In this document: positions 5,070 through 10,696 of the stretch, piece by piece
How positions within the stretch are numbered: position 1 is the stretch's first letter
Layout: the number at the start of each line of letters is the position of its first letter
NCBI GenBank assembly: GCA_900552735.1
Contig: USBA01000034.1
Span: forward strand, 1-12,571
DNA length: 12,571 nt
Direction: 5' to 3'
Origin: an uncultured Collinsella sp.
GTDB taxonomy: Bacteria; Actinomycetota; Coriobacteriia; Coriobacteriales; Coriobacteriaceae
Made by a program: the position numbers and the translations under genes
Notes under the pieces: generated by a model
Seen by the model: the letters and a program-made list of their open reading frames with translations, nothing else
Told to the model about the DNA's origin: nothing
Databases searched by the model: none

Positions 5070-6122
5070 CTAAACGAAGCGTACCCCGAATCCGCGTTTG
5101 ATGAACGGCAACAGCTCCATTGCCTCGGGAGTGATATGGCCTGCAACGTTCATGCGCTCGTCGCCGGGAAGATCGACCCGCGCAATCTCAAGCTCGCCTT
5201 CGTAGCGCCCATAGCCGCTATTGCTCACAGCGATCGACCCCGCCTTTCGCGACAGGCCGGCACCGGTATCCGTCGGCACGGAATCCGGCTTAAGCGTCGT
5301 GCGCGACTCCTGAGACCTAAAGACGAGGGCGCTCGAATCGGGCCGGTCGTGATGAATCTGCCCACGTACATAGGCATAGCCGGACTCAAGCTCGCATTGC
5401 ACATCCACGTATCCGGCAGAAACTTGAGCAAACAGTGCCCAACCCGCTTCGGAAAGATCGGGGTCGCCGACCAACACAATGTCGCAATCGGCGCCATGTG
5501 CAAGCTCAAGCATATTGAGAGCAACCTTTGACGCGCGACCGCGCTGCGCCTCAACCGTCGGCAGTCCCTCGAATACCGGCCCGCGAACGTTGGCATCACC
5601 CGGCACAAAAGCCATGATTTCAAAGCCAAGCGCCGCAAGACGAAGATTCGTCCGAGCAATGTCCTCCAGAGCTAAACCGGTATAAGGCTTGGGATAAAAA
5701 TTGTGGCAGGCGGCAAAACGAGTCACATCGGCGCCGGCTTCACGCCACGATGCGATTTCATCAGAACTCACCGTCGATGCATTGACCACAATGCGAAATA
5801 CACCGGACAGCTCCGCGACCCGCTGGGCACTAAAGCCATAATCCAAGCGCAGGTACTCCAACCCCAAATCGCGCAGATCCTCGATGCGCTCAAGCCCGAG
5901 CAAATCGCACGTGCGAGGCCCCACATCGGCAATGAGCGCAATGCCGCGGGCGGAAAGCAGCGACAGCACATGACGGACCTTATCGGCATACGCCGCTCCC
6001 CCATCCTCGGGAATATGCAGCGAGGTAAACGCATAGCGTGCACCCGCCGCGGCACCACGCTCAATCGTCCGCTCAATATCCTGCAGAGGGCTGGAAAGAT
6101 AAATCGAAATACCCGTTTTCAC
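5070..6122 (-). CDS. mupG: 6-phospho-N-acetylmuramidase (MupG, DUF871 family)
   Basis: A 350-aa cytoplasmic glycosidase of the DUF871 family. Its characterised member, S. aureus MupG, hydrolyses MurNAc-6P-GlcNAc to MurNAc-6P and GlcNAc. The start MKTGISIYLSS and the block ACHNFYPKPYTGLALEDI (about residues 137-154) are typical. Residues ~1-235 form the predicted TIM barrel, with FTSLHIPEDG, GIALIADVGP, LRLDYGF and FVPGDANVRGP. The remaining ~110 residues form the family's C-terminal beta domain (YVRGQIHHDRPDSSALVFRS onward). Start is GTG at 6122, with AGGAG nine nt upstream. It is last in the murR-murQ-murP-mupG order, which matches the gene content of the S. aureus locus and supports the substrate. 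A terminator hairpin directly precedes its ribosome site. Active-site residues were not checked against the structure. Confidence 0.9.
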   Translation of the reverse strand: MKTGISIYLSSPLQDIERTIERGAAAGARYAFTSLHIPEDGGAAYADKVRHVLSLLSARGIALIADVGPRTCDLLGLERIEDLRDLGLEYLRLDYGFSAQRVAELSGVFRIVVNASTVSSDEIASWREAGADVTRFAACHNFYPKPYTGLALEDIARTNLRLAALGFEIMAFVPGDANVRGPVFEGLPTVEAQRGRASKVALNMLELAHGADCDIVLVGDPDLSEAGWALFAQVSAGYVDVQCELESGYAYVRGQIHHDRPDSSALVFRSQESRTTLKPDSVPTDTGAGLSRKAGSIAVSNSGYGRYEGELEIARVDLPGDERMNVAGHITPEAMELLPFIKRGFGVRFV

Positions 6123-6138
6123 GCTTCAACGCTCCTTT

Positions 6139-6172
6139 AAAAAAGGCCGGCGGAGCAGTTAGCCCCGCCGGC
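6139..6172 (-). terminator. Strong intrinsic terminator immediately before mupG
   Basis: Arms 6162-6172 and 6146-6156 form an 11 bp G+C-rich stem with one G-U pair and a 5-nt loop, followed on the minus strand by six T (6144-6139). The mupG ribosome site AAAGGAG begins at the next base, and the GTG start is 16 nt from the T-run. There is no room for a promoter between this terminator and mupG. Confidence 0.85.
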
Positions 6173-6205
6173 ACAACCATAGCATCAAGAAATCTTCCGC
6201 GCGCC

Positions 6206-6230
6206 GCGAGCCCTGAGCAACACGGCTCGC
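6206..6230 (-). other. Second stem-loop after murP stop
   Basis: GCGAGCC (6206-6212) and GGCTCGC (6224-6230) make a perfect 7 bp stem with an 11-nt loop. It lies 10 bp beyond the murP stop and upstream of the main terminator, without a T-run. It may protect the murP 3' end from exonucleases or take part in folding of the murP-mupG leader. Confidence 0.5.
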
Positions 6231-6239
6231 GATATCAAA

Positions 6240-7670
6240 CTACTCGCCAAAGAACTCGTTGATCTTCTGCTCGTCGACGCCAAAGAACCACGTCAGGACA
6301 AAGCCGGCGGCATAAGCAAGCAGCATAGCGGCAACGTAGCCGAGCTGCTGACCAGGAACGACGATCAACAGGCCAAACAGACCGGAAACGCCCTGAGAAA
6401 CCGTGCCGATGTGAAGCAGCGCCGCGAGCGCGCCGCCAAATCCAGCACCCAGGCAGGCCGTCACAAACGGACGAACGAGCGGCAGCGTAACGGCATACAT
6501 CAGAGGCTCGCCCACACCGAGGATTCCAACGGGAATGGACTCTGCGACGTACTTCTTGAGCTTGGCGTTCTTGGTCTTAAAGTACAGCGCCAGACCGGCA
6601 CCGACCTGGCCGCCGCCAGCCATCATAAGGATGGGCAGCAGGTAGTTGATGCCCTTGGTAGCCCCGTCGGGATCGTTGAGCATAGCGTGGATCGGCGTGA
6701 GCGCCTGATGCAGGCCGACGGACACCAGCGGCAAGAAGCCTGCCGACAGGATATAGCCGCCCAGGACGCCCAGCTTCTCGAAGATAAAGGTGAGGACGCT
6801 AAAGATGGCAGTCGTCAGCCATGCGCCAACCGGCTGGATGACGAGCATCAGAGCAAAGGCGCCGATGATGAGCACCAGCAGCGGGGACAGGAACGTATCG
6901 AGCGCGTTGGGCATAACCTTGCGAATCTGACGCTCCATCCAGGCAAAAAATGCGCCAGCGATGAGAGCCGCGATCATGCCGCCCGCTGCGGGGTTGTACT
7001 GCGCACTGGTGAGGGGCAGCAGAATGGCAGTGGCAGGATCAGCCGCGCCAGGCGCAAGCAGGGGCATGGCACTGTTGGCGATACACATCATGCCGGCGAT
7101 GCCGCCCAGCGCAGCGGAGCCACCAAACTCACGTGCCGCGTTATAGCCCACCAAAATGGGCAGATAGGCAAAGAGGGCCCAGCCCATGGAGCGAATGCCC
7201 TGATACCACCACTCACCTGCAAGCGCACCGGCCGTCGAGACATTAATGACGTTGCAGATACCGTTGATAAGGCCAGCCGCAATAATGCCGGGAAGCAGGG
7301 CAACAAAGACATTGGAAATCTTCTTGAGGAAGGCCTGAACCGGCTTGGACTCGTACTTGGCCTTCTGCGCGGCCTTGTTTGTGGCCGCAGCGTCAACCAC
7401 ACTCTCGTCGGCAACGCCTTTCGCAAGGCCGGTGAGCTTGGAGAATTCCTCGAGCACCTTATTCACCTTGCCCGGACCCAGCACGATCTGCATCGTGTCG
7501 TCCTCGACCAGGCCCATTACGCCATCGAGTGCCTTAATACCCTCCGTGTCGACGTTGCCCGTATCTTTGACGGTCACGCGCAGACGCGTCATGCACGCCG
7601 CGTTTGCCAGCACGTTGTCTTTACCGCCCAAAAGGTCCAGCAGCTTTTGAGCCAGCTCTTTGTTCGTCAT
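6240..7670 (-). CDS. murP: PTS EIIBC component for N-acetylmuramic acid / muropeptide (MurP)
   Basis: A 476-aa membrane permease of the glucose-superfamily phosphotransferase system that imports and phosphorylates its sugar. Residues 1-~85 are the EIIB domain with the phospho-cysteine C26 in NAACMTRLRV and the GLVEDDTMQIVLGPG segment. A linker to ~105 follows, then the EIIC domain with about ten hydrophobic helices, including VALLPGIIAAGLING, LPILVGYNAAREFGG and the GVGEPLMYAVTLPLVRPF motif near residue 400. There is no EIIA domain, as in E. coli MurP, so a separate EIIA must supply phosphate. The start at 7670 is chosen because AGGAGGAG ends two nt before the ATG. The adjacent murQ and mupG make MurNAc or MurNAc-GlcNAc the likely substrate; sequence alone would allow another amino sugar or glucoside. 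Confidence 0.92.
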   Translation of the reverse strand: MTNKELAQKLLDLLGGKDNVLANAACMTRLRVTVKDTGNVDTEGIKALDGVMGLVEDDTMQIVLGPGKVNKVLEEFSKLTGLAKGVADESVVDAAATNKAAQKAKYESKPVQAFLKKISNVFVALLPGIIAAGLINGICNVINVSTAGALAGEWWYQGIRSMGWALFAYLPILVGYNAAREFGGSAALGGIAGMMCIANSAMPLLAPGAADPATAILLPLTSAQYNPAAGGMIAALIAGAFFAWMERQIRKVMPNALDTFLSPLLVLIIGAFALMLVIQPVGAWLTTAIFSVLTFIFEKLGVLGGYILSAGFLPLVSVGLHQALTPIHAMLNDPDGATKGINYLLPILMMAGGGQVGAGLALYFKTKNAKLKKYVAESIPVGILGVGEPLMYAVTLPLVRPFVTACLGAGFGGALAALLHIGTVSQGVSGLFGLLIVVPGQQLGYVAAMLLAYAAGFVLTWFFGVDEQKINEFFGE

Positions 7671-7727
7671 AACTCCTCCTTGTATTGGGTATCTCTTCTT
7701 GATGTCATATCTGCTCACGCCGTGCAC

Positions 7728-8651
7728 CTATTGGGCATCGGCATTGCTCTTCTCATGGCCACTCACCGCAGCACGGACATGGCCGCGCGCCCGCTCAAGA
7801 GCTACCGCAGCCTGCTCGGCATCGCAGCCCAGCAGCACCGAGACAATAGCGGTTTTAACGTGGCCGCCGGCATCTGCAAGTGCCCGAACAGCGCGCTCGC
7901 GTGTACAGCCGGTTGCTTCCATCACGATGTTCTGGCCGCGCACCACCAGCTTTTCGTTCGTTTGCTGCACATCGACCATCAAGTTTTGGTACACCTTGCC
8001 AATCTTGACCATGGCACCGGTCGAAATCATATTGAGAATGAGCTTTTGGACCGTTCCCGCCTTGAGCCTCGTTGAGCCGGTAAGCACCTCGGGGCCGGGC
8101 ACGGGCTCTATGGCAAGATCTGCGTCCTCCCCGATCCTCGACCCCTGGTTGCAGGCGATAGCAATGGTCTTGCACCCGGTTGCCTTGGCGTACGCGAGGC
8201 CGCCCACCACATAGGGGGTACGACCGCTTGCCGCCAAACCAACGACGAGATCCTTGGAGGAGAGCCCATGTTCCCGCAGGTCACTCGCGCCAAGTTCCTC
8301 GCTATCCTCGGCACCTTCGACAGCCTTGATAAACGCCCTCTCGCCTCCGGCAATGAGTCCGACAATCAGATCGGGCGATACGCCAAACGTGGGTGGGCAC
8401 TCCGACGCGTCGAGCACGCCCAAACGACCGCTCGTGCCCGCGCCCATATAAAAGACGCGTCCGCCGCGCTCGAGCGCCTCGGCAGCCCAGTCGATTGCCG
8501 TGGCAACCTGGGGCAACACTTTCGTGACCGATTGGACGGCGCGAAGATCCTCATCGTTCATCGTCGTGACGATTTGCAGCGATGTCATCGTGTCGAGGTC
8601 CATTGACTTTTGATTTCGCTGTTCTGTCGTGAATTTTGTTAAATCGAGCAT
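7728..8651 (-). CDS. murQ: N-acetylmuramic acid 6-phosphate etherase (MurQ)
   Basis: A 307-aa SIS-domain lyase that splits the lactyl ether of MurNAc-6P to GlcNAc-6P and D-lactate in the cytoplasm. It starts with TEQRNQKSMDLD, the usual N-terminal family motif. The sugar-phosphate site GAGTSGRLGVLDASECPPTFG (about residues 70-90) contains the catalytic-type glutamate E84, and AVEGAEDS (about 110-117) carries the second. AASGRTPYVVG, ACNQGS and a GSTRLKAGTVQKLILN block complete the etherase signature. Length fits E. coli MurQ (~298 aa). The start at 8651 is ten bp after the murR stop, with GAGGTG upstream, so it is co-transcribed and probably coupled. The C-terminal ~30 residues are a variable tail. 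Identification is secure. Confidence 0.96.
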   Translation of the reverse strand: MLDLTKFTTEQRNQKSMDLDTMTSLQIVTTMNDEDLRAVQSVTKVLPQVATAIDWAAEALERGGRVFYMGAGTSGRLGVLDASECPPTFGVSPDLIVGLIAGGERAFIKAVEGAEDSEELGASDLREHGLSSKDLVVGLAASGRTPYVVGGLAYAKATGCKTIAIACNQGSRIGEDADLAIEPVPGPEVLTGSTRLKAGTVQKLILNMISTGAMVKIGKVYQNLMVDVQQTNEKLVVRGQNIVMEATGCTRERAVRALADAGGHVKTAIVSVLLGCDAEQAAVALERARGHVRAAVSGHEKSNADAQ

Positions 8652-8661
8652 TTTGTTCACC

Positions 8662-9513
8662 TCATCTTTCCTGTTTCTCGATGTAGTTTTGCTTGATGAC
8701 ATGCGTCACCCGTTCGTAATCGCTCGCAACGTAAGCAGCGTAGAGGGCATCGACAACCATAAGCTGAGCCATACGCGAGGCCATGGCACCGCTGCGGACC
8801 AAGGGCTCGCTTGCAGCAACGCCGAGCACGGCATCGGCCATGGTGGCAAGCTTGGACGATCCATCTACTTTGGTCACGGCCACAACGGGACAGTTGTGGC
8901 GTTGGGCCTCGGCGGTGCAGTCCAGTACTTCTTGCGTTAAGCCCGAGTAGCTAAAAGCAATGCCGATATCGCCTTCGTGCATGTTCTTGGCGCACAAGAG
9001 TTGGTCGTGCCAGTCATCGTACAGATGGCATTCCTTGTCGACACGCATGAGCTTTTGTGCCAGATCGTGTGCAACCAAGCGAGAAGCACCAATACCGAAC
9101 AGATTGACCATGCGCGCCCGCTTAAGATAGGCTGCACATCGTTCCAAAACGGTGTAATCGAGTGTTCGCGCCGTCGCCTCGATCGTGCGCACGTTGCTTT
9201 TCATCACCTTCCCCACGATACGTTCGACGCTGTCATCCACGGAGATGTCCTCGAGGGCAACGTCCTTTCTGTCGCCCAGGAGCGCAAGTTCGGCAATCAG
9301 TTCGCGCTGGAACTCCTTGTAGCCCGCAAAACCCAAGCGCTTGCAAAAGCGCAAAATGCTCGAGGGCGAGGAGAACGTGGCATCGGCAAGACCGCGGACG
9401 GACAGCCCGACCACCTCATGCGGATGAGCACTCACGTATGCGATGACATTGCGCTCCGCCGGACTTGCGCTGAGCTCACGCTCGCGAAGCCTTAAAAGCA
9501 ATCCGTTTGCCAT
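8662..9513 (-). CDS. murR: RpiR-family transcriptional regulator of the MurNAc operon (MurR)
   Basis: A 283-aa RpiR-type regulator. The N-terminal helix-turn-helix (about residues 1-77) contains SVRGLADATFSSPSSILRFCKRLGFAGYKEF, the family's recognition region. A SIS sugar-phosphate-binding domain (about 115-260) has VNLFGIGASRLVAHDLAQKLMR and IGIAFSYSGLTQEVLDC, where FSYSG and GIGAS line the ligand site. In E. coli, MurR is a repressor relieved by MurNAc-6P; the same ligand is expected here from the adjacent murQ. The start at 9513 is taken because GGAGG lies eight nt upstream. A GTG three codons earlier overlaps that ribosome site and is rejected. It is first in the cluster. Inverted repeats in its leader are candidate operators. 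Confidence 0.92.
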   Translation of the reverse strand: MANGLLLRLRERELSASPAERNVIAYVSAHPHEVVGLSVRGLADATFSSPSSILRFCKRLGFAGYKEFQRELIAELALLGDRKDVALEDISVDDSVERIVGKVMKSNVRTIEATARTLDYTVLERCAAYLKRARMVNLFGIGASRLVAHDLAQKLMRVDKECHLYDDWHDQLLCAKNMHEGDIGIAFSYSGLTQEVLDCTAEAQRHNCPVVAVTKVDGSSKLATMADAVLGVAASEPLVRSGAMASRMAQLMVVDALYAAYVASDYERVTHVIKQNYIEKQER

Positions 9514-9547
9514 CTCAAACACCTCCGTTGAGAAGAATTAAAGACCA

Positions 9548-9587
9548 ACGAACGATTCGTACCGGATATAAACAGCTTTTACGGTAC
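9548..9587 (-). promoter_or_regulatory. Candidate MurR operator dyads in the murR leader
   Basis: GTACCG (9559-9564) and CGGTAC (9582-9587) are inverted copies whose centres lie 23 bp apart, about two helical turns. A second dyad ACGAA-N3-TTCGT (9548-9560) overlaps the first half-site. Both lie 35-75 bp before the murR ATG, downstream of a candidate extended -10, which suits repression by a dimeric RpiR protein. Not tested. Confidence 0.4.
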
Positions 9588-9620
9588 ATTGTGCCGCATC
9601 ATGGCGCACAAAGGGCGGGC

Positions 9621-9629
9621 ATTCTACCA
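9621..9629 (-). promoter_or_regulatory. Candidate extended -10 promoter of the mur operon
   Basis: TGGTAGAAT on the minus strand combines an extended TGn with TAGAAT (five of six to consensus). The -35 position (GGTCGG at 17 bp) is poor. A transcript starting near 9614 would have a ~100 nt leader containing the dyads. The rest of the 9514-9710 gap shows no ORF of credible composition. Confidence 0.35.
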
Positions 9630-9710
9630 CTCGCCCCTCAAATCCGACCGCTCGGAAATACGCGCGACACAAAATGATTCATCAAGGTCGCATTATTCGT
9701 AACAGGGTTG

Positions 9711-9897
9711 TTAACAGCGTCTCGCGCGGGCGCCAATGGGACAGGTCGTGCGCTTATCCAAGCACACCGCCGCCAACGAGACAAACAGCCCAACAAAGAA
9801 GAACTCTACGGTATGGGCGACACGACGGATGTTGGTGCCCATCCATATGCGAACGGGGGCAAGCGGGTCGGGACGGGCGGCGGTGGTCGCTGAGTCC
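9711..9897 (-). pseudogene. Probable VanZ-family gene remnant
   Basis: In the frame ending with TAA at 9711-9713, the peptide runs DPLAPVRIW, then NIRRVAHTVEFFFVGLFVSLA. The pattern R-[KR]-x-A-H-x-x-E-[FY]-x-x-x-G followed by hydrophobic residues is the signature around the second helix of VanZ-like membrane proteins. A normal gene would have an N-terminal helix before it and further helices after. Here the upstream sequence is occupied by the serine recombinase gene, and the frame stops ~22 residues after the motif. No start codon in the frame has a ribosome site. I read it as a fragment of a gene broken by deletion or insertion; a short functional membrane peptide is less likely. Confidence 0.45.
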
Positions 9898-9912
9898 GCA
9901 TCCCCGGCTCCC

Positions 9913-10518
9913 CTACTCCGTCTCGCGCATCCAGCGATCGAAGGTCCCCACGCACACACCTAGGCGCTTTGCCGCCTGACTCCGGGTAATATTGCCCGCC
10001 TCATAGATATCGCGCACTCGTTCAAATTGCGGAGGGCACGGCTTGCGGGGTCGACCAAAACGCACGCCGCGCGCCCGCGCCGCCGCGATTCCCTCCGCCT
10101 GACGACGGTGGATGTTCTCTCGTTCCACCTGCGCCACATAGCTCAACAGCTGTAAAACGATATCGGCGATCAGCGTGCTGGTCACATCCGATCCGCCGCA
10201 ATCTCTCGCACGCGTATCGAGCAACGGCATGTCCAGCACAACGATGGCCGCACCAAGTTCCTTGGTTATACGACGCCATTCCTCGAGTATCTCGCTGTAG
10301 TTTCGGCCCAGCCGATCGATGGAAAGCACCACCAACACGTCGCCGGAAGCCAAGGCATGAAGCAATTCCCGATACTGTGGGCGATCAAAGTCCTTACCGC
10401 TCGCACGGTCGGCAAAGACATTCGCCGGCTCCACGCCATAGGCGCTCAGCGCATCCAACTGGCGATTCAAATTTTGATCGCGCGAGCTCACTCGCGCATA
10501 CCCATATACCGTTGCCAC
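9913..10518 (-). CDS. Small serine recombinase (resolvase/invertase family)
   Basis: A 201-aa site-specific recombinase of the Tn3 resolvase/Hin invertase type. The N-terminal YGYARVSSRDQNLNRQLDAL places the nucleophile at the first Ser of RVSS (S11). LSIDRLGRNYSEILEEW, with the conserved Arg of DRLGR, and the long helix QVERENIHRRQAEGIAAARARG complete the catalytic domain (to ~140). After the RFGRPRK hinge comes a C-terminal helix-turn-helix (about 165-198) ending RLGVCVGTFDRWM. Start is GTG at 10518, giving the family-typical N-terminus; a TTG ten codons upstream is possible but lies in a palindrome. No transposase, cargo or clear cross-over sites were found beside it. It abuts the VanZ-like remnant. 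It could be a resolvase left from a mobile element or a DNA invertase whose target is elsewhere. Confidence 0.92.
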   Translation of the reverse strand: MATVYGYARVSSRDQNLNRQLDALSAYGVEPANVFADRASGKDFDRPQYRELLHALASGDVLVVLSIDRLGRNYSEILEEWRRITKELGAAIVVLDMPLLDTRARDCGGSDVTSTLIADIVLQLLSYVAQVERENIHRRQAEGIAAARARGVRFGRPRKPCPPQFERVRDIYEAGNITRSQAAKRLGVCVGTFDRWMRETE

Positions 10519-10539
10519 AACATCCCCGCTCTCTCGTAA

Positions 10540-10574
10540 ACCTGCCAAATAGGGACAGGTTTGTTTTGGTAGGT
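10540..10574. repeat. Palindromic element upstream of the recombinase (family D)
   Basis: ACCTGCCAAA (10540-10549) and TTTGGTAGGT (10565-10574) are inverted copies with one wobble, around a 15-nt centre containing AGGGACAGGT. A competing pairing AATAGG/CCTAT exists. The element lies 22 bp upstream of the GTG start of the recombinase, so it could be a binding or cross-over site, a dispersed repeat, or a leader hairpin. Confidence 0.55.
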
Positions 10575-10637
10575 CCTATCTCCCAAAAGCATATGAAGAA
10601 GCGGCCGAGCTCATGGCAGGGTAATCAAGAGACACGC

Positions 10638-10668
10638 AAAGAGGGCGGCCCCGAAAGACCGCCCTCTA
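10638..10668 (-). terminator. Intrinsic terminator of rnr
   Basis: Arms 10657-10667 and 10640-10650 form an 11 bp stem with one G-U pair and a 6-nt loop, followed on the minus strand by a short T-run and further T-rich sequence. It lies ~30 bp beyond the rnr stop. Confidence 0.75.
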
Positions 10669-10696
10669 CGCTCTGCCGATACTCACTCCGTGCCGG

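Noticed and set aside
6411..8075. Long plus-strand open frame (554 codons) opposite murP and murQ
   Set aside because: Its product is rich in Arg, His and Gln with no motif, and it lies antisense to two clear genes; typical shadow of high-G+C coding sequence.
9588..9611. Hairpin TTGTGC/GCACAA upstream of murR
   Set aside because: Short arms with unpaired interior and no conserved context; weaker than the adjacent dyads.
9674..9979. Plus-strand open frames across the VanZ-like remnant
   Set aside because: Arg/Ser/Pro-rich products, no ribosome site, overlap with the recombinase end.
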